Below are positions 1 through 8,736 of a DNA stretch of 19,329 nucleotides, one piece after another. Within the stretch, counting starts at the first letter, position 1; the number at the start of each line of letters is the position of its first letter. The position numbers and the translations under genes were made by a program. Below the pieces are notes generated by a model, which saw only the letters and a program-made list of their open reading frames with translations, was not told where the DNA came from and searched no databases. This stretch comes from an uncultured Bacteroides sp. (GTDB lineage: Bacteria > Bacteroidota > Bacteroidia > Bacteroidales > Bacteroidaceae): the NCBI GenBank assembly GCA_934716785.1, contig CAKUYM010000043.1, forward strand, positions 1-19,329, written 5' to 3'.

Positions 1-132
1 AGTCTGTCATTCTTTACTTGGTTGAAGGGCGGGCTGATGTTTTTTATTTTTGTATTTTCTCAATTTGATGAGTTTACCGATGACTTTGTCATTTGATTTA
101 TTTATATTTGCCTTGGATTAAAATAGAATATT
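1..132 (+). other. Leader upstream of the ATPase gene
   Basis: This AT-rich stretch holds no credible coding region. It contains a Bacteroides-type -7 element (103-110) and a short dyad (80-92), listed separately. The gene to its left lies outside the window. I found no convincing terminator hairpin here, only a T-rich run near 40-55. Confidence 0.6.
103..110 (+). promoter_or_regulatory. Candidate -7 element TATATTTG for the ATPase/DUF4435 genes
   Basis: TATATTTG matches the Bacteroidetes primary sigma factor consensus TAnnTTTG exactly. It lies 22 bp before the ATG at 133, so the leader would be about 15-20 nt. The -33 element is unclear: the nearest TTTG copies are at 85-88 and 92-95, closer than the usual spacing of about 19 bp. 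Confidence 0.5.
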
Positions 133-996
133 ATGGAACAACAGGCTAATTATATCCGTCGTATCGAAATCCACGGGCTGTGGGAACGTTTTAATATAGG
201 ATGGGATTTGCGTCCCGATGTGAATATTCTTTCCGGCATTAACGGAGTGGGGAAGACCACGATTCTGAACCGTTCCGTCGGTTATCTCGAAGAACTCTCC
301 GGTGAGATGAAGAGTGACGAAAAAAACGGAGTGCGTCTTTTCTTCGACAATCCCAATGCTACTTATATCCCCTATGACGTTATCCGGAGCTACGACCGAC
401 CCTTGATAATGGGCGATTTCACCGCCCGCATGGCAGATAAGAATGTAAAGTCCGAACTGGACTGGCAGCTTTATCTCTTGCAACGCCGCTACCTCGACTA
501 TCAAGTCAATATCGGCAACAAAATGATTGAAATGCTTTCCGGCAATGATGAAGAGCAACGTCGTAAAGCTGCTACTCTGTCTATCGCCAAGCGTCGTTTT
601 CAGGATTTGATTGACGAACTGTTCAGCTATACACGCAAGAAGATAGACCGTAAACGGAATGATATCGCTTTCTATCAGGACGGCGAACTGTTACTACCTT
701 ATAAACTCTCTTCCGGGGAGAAGCAGATGCTCGTCATTCTGCTGACGGTACTCGTGCAAGACAACCGCCACTGTGTGCTTTTTATGGACGAACCGGAAGC
801 GTCGCTCCATATAGAATGGCAGCAAAGGCTGATATCCATGATACGCGAACTGAACCCGAATGTGCAAATCATATTGACTACCCATTCGCCCGCTGTCATC
901 ATGGAGGGCTGGCTGGATGCCGTGACGGAAGTGAGTGACATATCGACGGAAGCCGATGGATTTAAAGCTTCCCCGTCCATTAGCCCTAATCATTAA
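133..996 (+). CDS. ABC/AAA-type ATPase, partner of the DUF4435 protein (PARIS AriA-like)
   Basis: This 287-residue cytoplasmic ATPase has the full ABC-type motif set. Walker A is GINGVGKTT at residues 35-43, the ABC signature is LSSGEKQML at 192-200, and Walker B is VLFMDEP with catalytic E220. The switch histidine is in TTHSP (H251). The middle (about 105-180) is helical and charged, but there is no long coiled coil, so it is not an SMC or Rad50 protein. It resembles AAA_15/AAA_21 ATPases that pair with TOPRIM-like proteins. The DUF4435 gene starts 26 bp downstream on the same strand. This ATPase plus DUF4435 arrangement is that of PARIS (AriA/AriB), although AriA proteins are longer. ATP binding is certain from the motifs. 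A defence role is inference. No nearby mobile gene suggests recent transfer. Confidence 0.88.
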   Translation: MEQQANYIRRIEIHGLWERFNIGWDLRPDVNILSGINGVGKTTILNRSVGYLEELSGEMKSDEKNGVRLFFDNPNATYIPYDVIRSYDRPLIMGDFTARMADKNVKSELDWQLYLLQRRYLDYQVNIGNKMIEMLSGNDEEQRRKAATLSIAKRRFQDLIDELFSYTRKKIDRKRNDIAFYQDGELLLPYKLSSGEKQMLVILLTVLVQDNRHCVLFMDEPEASLHIEWQQRLISMIRELNPNVQIILTTHSPAVIMEGWLDAVTEVSDISTEADGFKASPSISPNH

Positions 997-1022
997 CCGT
1001 TCATCTGTTAATCACTCACTGC

Positions 1023-2024
1023 ATGGCAACTTCATTACGAGATAATCTTACTTCTTCATATTTTGATGCAGCCCGCAAGCTTTATTCGAAGAAGGCGCGT
1101 CGCCGTATCATTGCTTATGTGGAAAGCTATGACGACATCGCCTTTTGGCGTACGCTGCTCGAAGAGTTTGAAGATGACGAACACTATTTTCAGGTGATGT
1201 TACCTTCGGCTACCTCTCTCGCGAAGGGGAAGAAGATGGTGCTTATGAATACTTTGAACACAGCCGAGTTGGGGAGAAGTCTGATAGCCTGCGTAGACAG
1301 CGATTATGATTTCCTGTTGCAAGGGGCAACCAACACTTCCCGCAAAATCAATCGTAACAAATACATATTCCAGACCTATACGTATGCTATTGAGAACTAT
1401 CATTGTTTTGCCGAAAGCCTGCATGAAGTATGTGTGCAGGCTACATTGAACGACCGCTTTATTCTCGATTTCAATGTTTATTTGAAGAGATATTCCGAAA
1501 TCGTATATCCTCTTTTTCTGTGGAATGTGTGGTTCTATCGGCAACGGGATACTTCTACTTTCCCGATGTATGAACTCCATACTCATACTGCCATACGCGA
1601 GATAAGTCTCAGGCATCCGGAAAGGAGTCTGGAAGCATTGCAACAGCGTGTCAACCAGAAATTGGCGGAATTGAAGAAACGCTTTTCCCGCGACATTAAC
1701 CAAGTGGATGCGTTGCGCGCTGAATTGAAAGAATTGGGATTGGTGCCCGAAAACACCTATTTATATATGCAAGGACATCATGTGATGGACAATGTGGTGA
1801 TGAAACTTCTTACTCCCGTTTGTACGGTGTTGCGCCGCGAGCGCGAACAGGAGATAAAACGGCTTGCCGAACATGATGAACAATTCAAGAACGAATTGAC
1901 TTGCTATCAGAACAGCCAAGTGAATGTGGAGATAATGTTGAAGAAGAATGTCGCTTACAAACGGCTCTTTCATTACGACTGGCTGAGACAGGATATAAGC
2001 GAATATTTGAAACAAGGAAAATAA
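1023..2024 (+). CDS. DUF4435 protein, TOPRIM-like putative nuclease (PARIS AriB-like)
   Basis: This is a 333-residue soluble protein. A TOPRIM-like core is visible at the N-terminus. Strand IIAYVES carries a candidate catalytic glutamate (E34), followed by DD at 37-38. Strand SLIACVDSDYD carries the DxDxD acidic triad (D92, D94, D96). The block YAIENYHCF at 121-129 is also typical of DUF4435 proteins. Residues 200-240 and 265-300 are charged helices, possibly coiled coil. In PARIS, the DUF4435 subunit AriB is a TOPRIM nuclease that targets host tRNA after release from the ATPase AriA. The adjacent ATPase gene fits such a pair. The acidic residues are seen directly. Nuclease activity and target are inferred. 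It could instead be a housekeeping OLD-like split nuclease. Confidence 0.8.
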   Translation: MATSLRDNLTSSYFDAARKLYSKKARRRIIAYVESYDDIAFWRTLLEEFEDDEHYFQVMLPSATSLAKGKKMVLMNTLNTAELGRSLIACVDSDYDFLLQGATNTSRKINRNKYIFQTYTYAIENYHCFAESLHEVCVQATLNDRFILDFNVYLKRYSEIVYPLFLWNVWFYRQRDTSTFPMYELHTHTAIREISLRHPERSLEALQQRVNQKLAELKKRFSRDINQVDALRAELKELGLVPENTYLYMQGHHVMDNVVMKLLTPVCTVLRREREQEIKRLAEHDEQFKNELTCYQNSQVNVEIMLKKNVAYKRLFHYDWLRQDISEYLKQGK

Positions 2025-2051
2025 TAAATTTAAAAGATAGAGAATCTGCTT

Positions 2052-3392
2052 ATGGAAGATGTAAAGGAAGTGATTGATATTGTGCCGGTCACATTGGCGG
2101 ATGGAGAAACGCAAAATGTCGGTGAGGCGATGATGCTGGGCGTGAATGAGGCTTTGCAGGCGATAGGAGTGGATAAAGTGTGGGCGGATAAGATTGACAA
2201 CTTTATCATATTGCTGCTTATCATAGGAGTGGCTTTGCTTGCCAACCTAATCTGCCGTAAGATAATCTTGCGCACGGTCTCCCGACTGGTGAAGCAGACA
2301 AAAGCCACTTGGGACGATATCGTATTCAATGACAAAGTGCTGGCAAACCTTAGCAAGTTGGTGGCACCGATACTGATTTATATCGCTATTCCCGTCGCAT
2401 TCCCCGAACATGCGGACTCCGCCTTGCTTGATTTCCTGCGTAGGCTTTGCCTGATTTATATTCTCGCTGTTTTTCTACGTTTCGTAAGTGCGCTTTTCAC
2501 CGCTTTCTATCTTGTGTACAGCACCCGCGAGCAATACAAGGATAAGCCTTTGAAGGGACTTCTGCAGACAGCGCAAGTGACTCTTTTCTTTATAGGGGCC
2601 ATTGTCATTATCAGTATCTTGATAAAGCAAAGCCCTGTGGTGTTGCTCACCGGACTCGGTGCTTCTGCCGCCGTCTTGATGTTGGTCTTCAAAGATAGTA
2701 TCATGGGGTTTGTGTCGGGCATCCAGCTCTCTGCCAATAATATGCTGAAAGTGGGCGACTGGATTACTATGCCCAAATACGGTGCGAACGGAACGGTGAT
2801 AGAAGTGACTTTGAATACGGTGAAGGTGCGCAACTTCGACAATACCATCACTACCATTCCGCCTTATTTGTTGATTAGCGACTCGTTTCAGAACTGGCAA
2901 GGGATGCAGGAATCCGGTGGTCGACGTGTGAAGCGTTCCATCAATATAGATATGACCAGTGTACGCTTTTGCACTCCGGAGATGTTGGCAAAATACCGCA
3001 AGATACAACTACTGAAAGACTATGTGGATCAGACGGAAGAGGTCGTGGAGCAATATAACAAGGAACACAATATTGACAATTCGATATTGGTGAACGGACG
3101 CCGGCAGACCAACTTGGGAGTGTTTCGCGCTTATCTGACCAACTATCTGAAGAGCCTGCCCACCGTCAACCAGAATATGACTTGTATGGTGCGTCAGCTC
3201 CAGCCTACCGAAACCGGCATACCATTGGAACTTTACTTCTTTTCCGCCAATACGGCATGGATTGCTTATGAAGGTATACAGGCGGATGTTTTCGACCACG
3301 TGCTTGCCATCATACCCGAATTCGACTTACGGGTGTTCCAGAATCCTTCGGGTGCCGACCTGCATCGGGTGGGTGTGAAGATAGAAAACTGA
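2052..3392 (+). CDS. MscS-family mechanosensitive ion channel (YbdG type)
   Basis: This 446-residue inner-membrane channel would release ions or osmolytes when turgor rises. Hydrophobic segments lie at about 51-68, 102-118, 130-156, 172-192 and 195-222. The last (VLLTGLGASAAVLMLVFKD) is the glycine/alanine-rich pore helix of the MscS family. The beta domain follows with GDWITMP (235-241), then GTVIEVTLNTVKVRNFDNT and TTIPPY, a pattern closest to E. coli YbdG (415 residues). A soluble C-terminal domain of roughly 160 residues completes the protein. The gene starts 27 bp after the DUF4435 stop and could be co-transcribed with it. No promoter of its own is evident. The family call is firm. Any functional link to the upstream pair is only positional. 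Confidence 0.92.
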   Translation: MEDVKEVIDIVPVTLADGETQNVGEAMMLGVNEALQAIGVDKVWADKIDNFIILLLIIGVALLANLICRKIILRTVSRLVKQTKATWDDIVFNDKVLANLSKLVAPILIYIAIPVAFPEHADSALLDFLRRLCLIYILAVFLRFVSALFTAFYLVYSTREQYKDKPLKGLLQTAQVTLFFIGAIVIISILIKQSPVVLLTGLGASAAVLMLVFKDSIMGFVSGIQLSANNMLKVGDWITMPKYGANGTVIEVTLNTVKVRNFDNTITTIPPYLLISDSFQNWQGMQESGGRRVKRSINIDMTSVRFCTPEMLAKYRKIQLLKDYVDQTEEVVEQYNKEHNIDNSILVNGRRQTNLGVFRAYLTNYLKSLPTVNQNMTCMVRQLQPTETGIPLELYFFSANTAWIAYEGIQADVFDHVLAIIPEFDLRVFQNPSGADLHRVGVKIEN

Positions 3393-3445
3393 CAAACACG
3401 ATAAAGACAAACAATATTTCGGGAAAAACATAACCATTAATAGCC

Positions 3446-4345
3446 ATGAACATGCCGTTGCCAAAACAAATAATCCGTGAGATAACTCCCTTGTCAGACA
3501 AGGATTGCTTTTACATCGCGGAACGTTATAAGACAGAATTCACTTACCCCATTCACAATCATTCCGAGTTCGAACTGAACTTTACGGAGAAGGCTGCCGG
3601 AGTGAGAAGGGTGGTCGGGGATTCTTCCGAGGTGATAGGTGATTATGATTTGGTCTTGATAACGGGCAAAGAGTTGGAGCATGTCTGGGAACAAAATGAA
3701 TGCCGCTCGCAGGAGATACGTGAGATAACGATCCAGTTCTCTTCCGACCTTTTTTTCAAGAGCTTTATCAATAAGAATCAGTTTGATTCCATTCGTCGGA
3801 TGCTGGACAGGGCACAGAAAGGATTGGCTTTCCCGATGTCCGCTATACTCAAAATTTATCCATTGCTCGATACGTTGGCTTCCGAGAAGCAGGGATTCTA
3901 TGCGGTCATTAAGTTTATGACCATTCTTTATGAGCTTTCTCTTTTCGAGGAAGAAGCCCGTACGTTGTCCAGTTCGTCTTTCGCCAAGATAGTAGATGTT
4001 CATTCGGATAGTCGCCGTGTTCAGAAAGTGCAGGAATATGTCAATGTCCATTATCAGGAAGAAATTCGTTTGGGACAGTTGGCAAGCATGGTTGGTATGA
4101 CGGATGTGTCATTCAGCCGTTTCTTCAAATTGCGTACGGGGAAGAATCTTTCCGATTACATTATTGACATCCGTCTCGGATTTGCTTCCCGTTTATTGGT
4201 TGACTCCACCATGTCGATAGCCGAGATCTGTTATGAGTGCGGATTCAATAACCTTTCCAACTTTAACCGCATCTTCAAGAAGAAAAAGGATTGCTCTCCT
4301 AAGGAGTTCCGTGAGAACTACCGAAAGAAGAAAAAACTTATATAG
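3446..4345 (+). CDS. AraC-family transcriptional regulator
   Basis: This 299-residue DNA-binding regulator has an N-terminal cupin-like sensor domain (about 20-110). Its PIHNHSEFEL segment (35-44) is typical of AraC-type sugar or small-molecule sensors. The C-terminus (about 190-295) has two helix-turn-helix units. The first is around LGQLASMVGMTDVSFSRFFK. The second is around SIAEICYECGFNNLSNFNRIFK, followed by the family signature CSPKEFRENYR. It starts 53 bp after the channel gene, so it may be read from the same transcript or from a weak promoter in that gap. A second in-frame ATG lies two codons downstream at 3452. Its ligand and targets cannot be read from the sequence. The channel gene before it and the kinase gene after it are the obvious first candidates. 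Confidence 0.92.
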   Translation: MNMPLPKQIIREITPLSDKDCFYIAERYKTEFTYPIHNHSEFELNFTEKAAGVRRVVGDSSEVIGDYDLVLITGKELEHVWEQNECRSQEIREITIQFSSDLFFKSFINKNQFDSIRRMLDRAQKGLAFPMSAILKIYPLLDTLASEKQGFYAVIKFMTILYELSLFEEEARTLSSSSFAKIVDVHSDSRRVQKVQEYVNVHYQEEIRLGQLASMVGMTDVSFSRFFKLRTGKNLSDYIIDIRLGFASRLLVDSTMSIAEICYECGFNNLSNFNRIFKKKKDCSPKEFRENYRKKKKLI

Positions 4346-4711
4346 CAGGTGGTCTATGCAAATACGTATGTATCTCCTTTATTTACTTGGACAAGATATA
4401 AGTTTCAGGCATTCAATTTACGAATATTTTATTAGAAAAGAGATTATAAAGGGAATGGCTATTGTTGTAAGTCCTTCCTTGTTTTGTTGCATTCTTTCAT
4501 AAATCCATGTGCTATACAAGTAGATGGAGTATATGGCGAGTGATAAGCTTCTTGTGCATTTTTACACAGCTAACATTAAATAAATTTTAAAATATCTTAT
4601 TGTTTAATTGTAATATCTTTTTGCCTATTAGTAACTATTAATTATTTGTCTATATCTATTGACATTCTTTTCACTATCTTTGCCATATATTTTGTAACGA
4701 AATAAAGAGGT
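4346..4711. other. 366-bp gene-free AT-rich region
   Basis: I see no credible gene here. An open frame at 4233-4502 overlaps the AraC gene and has no family resemblance. The right half is very AT-rich and contains the candidate kinase promoter. I found no strong terminator hairpin after the AraC gene and no clear operator. Confidence 0.6.
4675..4682 (+). promoter_or_regulatory. Candidate -7 element TATCTTTG for the histidine kinase gene
   Basis: TATCTTTG fits TAnnTTTG exactly and lies 29 bp before the ATG at 4712. The -33 element is not well placed: a TTTG sits at 4645-4648 (26-bp spacer) and a TTGAC at 4659-4663 (13-bp spacer to its TTG). An AAAGAGG run at 4704-4710 touches the start codon too closely to be a normal Shine-Dalgarno site. 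Confidence 0.5.
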
Positions 4712-7132
4712 ATGCGAACGGATTATGAACGGTATGTCGAGATGGCTTCTTTAGCCCAGATTGGATGGTGGGAGGCCGATTTTACGACGGGACAGTATTT
4801 ATGTTCAGATTTTCTTTGTAATCTTCTCGGTTTAAAGGGAGATACTATTTCCTTCTCCGATTTTCAAAAGTTGATACGTGAGGATTATCGTGAACAAATT
4901 GCGGAAGACTTTCGTGCCAATGCGAATATTCATAGAGACTTCTATGAAAAGACTTTTCCCATATGCACCCCTCATGGTGAAGTCTGGTTGCATACCCGTC
5001 TGGCTTATCGTGAGAAAGGCACAGGAACCGATAGCGGTGACAAGTCTTTCGGGATAATTCAAAGGGTGGAAGCCCCTAAGGAATCCGGACAAGTGGAGAC
5101 TTTGCGAAAAGTGAACGACTTGCTCCGTCGTCTGAGTTTGATTTCTCAGTCTCTTCTCCGCTTTCATCGAGATGAAGAGGTGGATTCCTGCGTGATGGAG
5201 ATATTGAATGACATCCTGAACCTTTATTATGGTAAAGGAAGGGTTTATATCTTTGAATATGATAAGAATTATACACATCAAAATTGTGTGTACGAGGTTG
5301 TCTCAGAGGGTGTGTTGTCAGAGAAAGATACTTTGCAGGCTCTTCCTGTCAGTAATACGCAATGGTGGACCCGGCATATTCTCTCCGATACGCCTATTTT
5401 GTTGAATTCATTGGATCAGCTGCCCGAAGAGGCGGACGAAGAACACCGGCTTCTCTTCACGCAGAATATTCTGTCGATTATGGTGACACCTTTGAGGGTG
5501 GGCGATCATGTGTGGGGATATATGGGCATTGATTTGGTCGAAACGTATCACGAATGGAGCAACGAAGACTATCAGTGGTTCTCTTCATTGGCGAATATCA
5601 TCAGCCTTTGCATCAAATTGCATAGAGCCAATCAGGCAATGGACCGTAGTGAGAAACTTTTTAAAAGTATTTTTGCCAACATCCCTGTCGGAGTAGAGAT
5701 CTATGATAAGGATGGCAACCTCACGGATATGAATAACATGGATCAGGAGATATTCGGAGTGGCGGACAAAGAGGAGGTGCTCGGAGTCAATTTCTTTGAG
5801 AACCCGAATGTGCCGCAGGCTATCCGTGATCGTGTGAAGAATGAGGACTTGGTGGATTTCCGCATCAATTATTCTTTTGAACGGGCTGGAGATTATTTCC
5901 AATCAAGCCAATCGAGGTCTATAGAACTTTATACCAAGGTCACCAAAGTCTATAGCAATGAAGGATGCTTTAACGGTTATATCCTGATTAATATAGACTA
6001 TACCGAACGTATTGATACCCTGAACCGTATCCGTGATTTCGAGAATTATTTCTTGCTGATTTCTAATTATGCCAAGGTGGGGTATGCCAAACTGAACCTC
6101 ATTGGTAAGAAAGGATACGCCATCAAGCAGTGGTATAAGAATATGGGAGAGAAGGAAGGCACTCCGCTGGGTGAAATCGTGGATATTTATCAGCATGTAC
6201 ATCCGGATGACCGTCGGGTTCTTCTTGATTTCTTTGAAGATGCGAGGACTGGGAAACAAAGCAATTTCCGGAAAGAAATGCGTGTCCATCGTCCGGGGAC
6301 GGTGAATAAGTGGGATTGGGTGCGAACCAGTATTTTGGTTACAACCTATGAACCCGAAAATGAAAAAATAGAACTTATCGGCATCAATTATGACATTACG
6401 GCACTGAAAGAGACTGAAGCCGAACTTATCAAGGCTCGGGACAAGGCACAGATGATGGATCGCTTGAAGAGTGCTTTCCTTGCTAATATCAGTCATGAAA
6501 TTCGTACTCCTCTGAATGCGATCGTCGGCTTCTCCGACTTGCTGGTCGAATCGGAAGATGTGGAGGAACGCCGGAAATATATCAGCATTGTACGTGAAAA
6601 CAATGCCTTATTGTTGCAACTGATTTCGGATATCCTTGATATTTCGAAGATTGAAGCCGGTATGCTTGAGTTTACGAATGACGATGTCGATGTGAACTTG
6701 TTGTGTGAGGATCTCGTGCGTTCCATGCAAATGAAAGTGAAGACGGGCGTACAGTTGTTGTTTGAACCTCGTATGTCGGCTTGCCATGTGGTATGCGACC
6801 ACAACCGCTTATATCAGGTGTTGTCCAATTTAGTAAGCAATGCCATCAAGTTCACCTCCGAAGGAAGCATTCGTGTGGGGTATGTCCTTAAAAACGGAGA
6901 GCTTGAATTCTACGTGCAGGATACCGGCATTGGTATCGAGAAAGAACAGCTATCTCGTATATTCGAACGTTTTGTCAAACTCAATTCGTTTATACCCGGC
7001 ACTGGGTTGGGGCTTCCTATTTGCCGAAGTATCGTAGAGCAATTAGGCGGACGGATAGGCGTTGACTCTACACCGGGACAAGGTTCTCGATTCTGGTTTA
7101 CCTTGCCGGAAGGAACTGCACCGGTGGTATGA
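4712..7132 (+). CDS. Soluble PAS-GAF-PAS-PAS sensor histidine kinase
   Basis: This 806-residue protein has no transmembrane segment and should sense a cytoplasmic signal. Domains in order are PAS (about 8-118), GAF-like (about 135-305), PAS (about 313-432), PAS (about 445-568), HisKA and HATPase_c. The phosphorylated histidine is H595 in [16 protein letters not shown]. The ATP-binding lobe has the N box NLVSNAIKF (706-714), the G1 box DTGIGIE (737-743) and the G2 box GTGLGLPI (763-770). It ends soon after the kinase core, with no receiver or HPt domain, and no response regulator is encoded in the window. It is therefore an orphan kinase here. It converges with the nuo operon. PAS and GAF domains often bind redox or small-molecule ligands, but no cofactor ligand is evident. 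Confidence 0.93.
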   Translation: MRTDYERYVEMASLAQIGWWEADFTTGQYLCSDFLCNLLGLKGDTISFSDFQKLIREDYREQIAEDFRANANIHRDFYEKTFPICTPHGEVWLHTRLAYREKGTGTDSGDKSFGIIQRVEAPKESGQVETLRKVNDLLRRLSLISQSLLRFHRDEEVDSCVMEILNDILNLYYGKGRVYIFEYDKNYTHQNCVYEVVSEGVLSEKDTLQALPVSNTQWWTRHILSDTPILLNSLDQLPEEADEEHRLLFTQNILSIMVTPLRVGDHVWGYMGIDLVETYHEWSNEDYQWFSSLANIISLCIKLHRANQAMDRSEKLFKSIFANIPVGVEIYDKDGNLTDMNNMDQEIFGVADKEEVLGVNFFENPNVPQAIRDRVKNEDLVDFRINYSFERAGDYFQSSQSRSIELYTKVTKVYSNEGCFNGYILINIDYTERIDTLNRIRDFENYFLLISNYAKVGYAKLNLIGKKGYAIKQWYKNMGEKEGTPLGEIVDIYQHVHPDDRRVLLDFFEDARTGKQSNFRKEMRVHRPGTVNKWDWVRTSILVTTYEPENEKIELIGINYDITALKETEAELIKARDKAQMMDRLKSAFLANISHEIRTPLNAIVGFSDLLVESEDVEERRKYISIVRENNALLLQLISDILDISKIEAGMLEFTNDDVDVNLLCEDLVRSMQMKVKTGVQLLFEPRMSACHVVCDHNRLYQVLSNLVSNAIKFTSEGSIRVGYVLKNGELEFYVQDTGIGIEKEQLSRIFERFVKLNSFIPGTGLGLPICRSIVEQLGGRIGVDSTPGQGSRFWFTLPEGTAPVV

Positions 7133-7174
7133 TTATCTATCTTCAAAAATCAAGACTTCCCTTATAAATAAAGA

Positions 7175-7215
7175 AATAACCCTCGGTACATCCTATTGTT
7201 GTATCGAGGGTTATT
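7175..7215. terminator. Hairpin terminator between the kinase and nuoN
   Basis: Arms 7175-7190 (AATAACCCTCGGTACA) and 7200-7215 (TGTATCGAGGGTTATT) form a 16-bp stem with one G-U pair and a 9-nt loop. It sits in the 120-bp gap between the convergent kinase and nuoN genes. The minus-strand side is followed by a T-rich run (TTCTTTATTTATAAG), so it suits termination of the nuo transcript best. It may also act on kinase transcripts. Confidence 0.82.
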
Positions 7216-7252
7216 CTCTTATAAAGGTCTTTGATATAGCTCTATGTCTTTG

Positions 7253-8692
7253 TTATATCCCGAACGATAGTTTGTCGATTGATTGATATACGACACTTGC
7301 GATACCCAGTCCGATGATGCCCAATGTGCAAAGCGCCAATCCCCATTTCGTGCAACGGTCGCTGCGGAAAGCAGGGATAGGATTGTCGGAAGGAGTAATA
7401 TACATTGCTTTCACTATCAGCAGATAGTAGTACAGTGAAATCACTGTGTTCACCAATGCGATGAATACCAACAGATGGAATCCTGCATCGAAGGCAGCCA
7501 TAAAGATGAAGAACTTGGAGAAGAATCCAGCAAACGGCGGGATACCTGCTAATGAGAACAAAGACAGGGTCATGAGGAACGCTATCTTCGGATTCGTCTT
7601 GTAAAGTCCGGCATAATCTTCGAGCGTAAACTTCTGGCTGCGTAGCGCTACGATAGTGATTACGGCAAAGACTCCGAGGTTGGCAGCGGCATATACAAGT
7701 ACGTAAAATACTAATGCTGTCATTCCCTGTGCTGTGCCGCCGATGGCGCCAAGCATGATATATCCCGCTTGTGAGATACTGGAGAATGCCATCAGGCGCT
7801 TCAGGTTCTGCTGGCGGATAGCGAATATATTGGCAATGGTGATAGAGGCGATAATCACCCAGTAGAGCACTTCCTGCCAATCGTTGATCATCGGTGCGAA
7901 TACTTTGATGAGTACTGCCAACAGCACGAAGGCTGCCGAACCTTTTGAAACGACGCTCAAGTAGGCGGTAACCGCACTTGGTGCACCCTCATATACGTCT
8001 GCCGTCCAAAGGTGGAACGGGACGAGGGACAACTTGAATGCCATGCCCGCAAAGAAGAATACAAATGCCATAATCTGCAACGGATTTCCGTCTATATGGG
8101 CGGGGAGGTCATCAAAGTATAATGTTCCGGTAGAACCGTAAATCATAGACAGACCGAACAGCAACAGCGCACTGGAGAAGAGGGCGGTGAGGATATACTT
8201 GGCTCCTGCTTCAGCGGAGTTGTGGCGGTATTTGTCGAAGGCAATCAGTGCAGCCATCGGGATAGATGCCGTTTCCAGTCCGATGAAGAACATCAGGAAG
8301 TGTCCGGCGGAAATCATGAAATACATACCCAGCAGGGTGGAGAGCGTCAGTACATAGAACTCTCCTTGCTTGAAGACTGTATCTTCGCGTTTCATCCATT
8401 CGTGTGCCATCAGAAAGACAATCAGTGTACCAATGTTGAGGATAGACTTGATGACCGTGTGCATCGGTACATAGTGATACATACCGCCGAATATGTCGGC
8501 AGCAGTGTCCGGAATCAAGTTGATAACCGTATGAACTGCCATCAGTATAACGGGTAGCATTGTGTTCAGTCGTGCTTTCCCGTCGTTTTTGTGTGCGTCC
8601 GGACTCATGAAGAGGTCGGCCAGGAACAGTAGCAGCAGAACAACTACGAGCGACAGCTCTTCTCGCATATGTAGAAATTGTGAATAATCCAT
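7253..8692 (-). CDS. nuoN: NADH-quinone oxidoreductase subunit N
   Basis: This 479-residue antiporter-like membrane subunit of complex I belongs to the proton-pumping arm. It has about 13-14 hydrophobic helices. Residues matching the ion-channel positions of E. coli NuoN are present: E140 in [11 protein letters not shown]165, K220 in [15 protein letters not shown]250, K298 in [14 protein letters not shown], and K393 in FFSKFF. Length is close to the E. coli subunit. It is the last gene of the nuo operon, 44 bp after nuoM, and is followed by the hairpin at 7175-7215. The 44-bp gap before it carries a heptad repeat. Confidence 0.96.
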   Translation of the reverse strand: MDYSQFLHMREELSLVVVLLLLFLADLFMSPDAHKNDGKARLNTMLPVILMAVHTVINLIPDTAADIFGGMYHYVPMHTVIKSILNIGTLIVFLMAHEWMKREDTVFKQGEFYVLTLSTLLGMYFMISAGHFLMFFIGLETASIPMAALIAFDKYRHNSAEAGAKYILTALFSSALLLFGLSMIYGSTGTLYFDDLPAHIDGNPLQIMAFVFFFAGMAFKLSLVPFHLWTADVYEGAPSAVTAYLSVVSKGSAAFVLLAVLIKVFAPMINDWQEVLYWVIIASITIANIFAIRQQNLKRLMAFSSISQAGYIMLGAIGGTAQGMTALVFYVLVYAAANLGVFAVITIVALRSQKFTLEDYAGLYKTNPKIAFLMTLSLFSLAGIPPFAGFFSKFFIFMAAFDAGFHLLVFIALVNTVISLYYYLLIVKAMYITPSDNPIPAFRSDRCTKWGLALCTLGIIGLGIASVVYQSIDKLSFGI

Positions 8693-8699
8693 ATTGTTA

Positions 8700-8735
8700 A
8701 TTTACTATTTAACGATTTACAATTTACTATTTACT
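8700..8735 (-). repeat. AT-rich heptad repeat between nuoM and nuoN
   Basis: On the plus strand, five contiguous units read ATTTACT, ATTTAACG, ATTTACA, ATTTACT and ATTTACT. In the nuo reading direction they are AGTAAAT-like heptads. They fill most of the 44-bp gap up to the nuoN start. The same order of units occurs between nuoL and nuoM. Confidence 0.8.
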
Positions 8736-8736
8736 G

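Noticed and set aside
133..996. ABC transporter ATP-binding protein
   Set aside because: No permease gene is adjacent. The protein pairs with DUF4435 and has the TTHSP switch and overall layout of RecF/OLD-like AAA_15/AAA_21 ATPases.
4233..4502. 89-codon plus-strand open frame overlapping the end of the AraC gene
   Set aside because: The first half is the AraC gene in another frame, and the rest is AT-rich sequence with no protein features.
4559..4574. TGTG/CACA hairpin-like sequence after the AraC gene
   Set aside because: The stem is only 4 bp with no T-tract, too weak to call a terminator.
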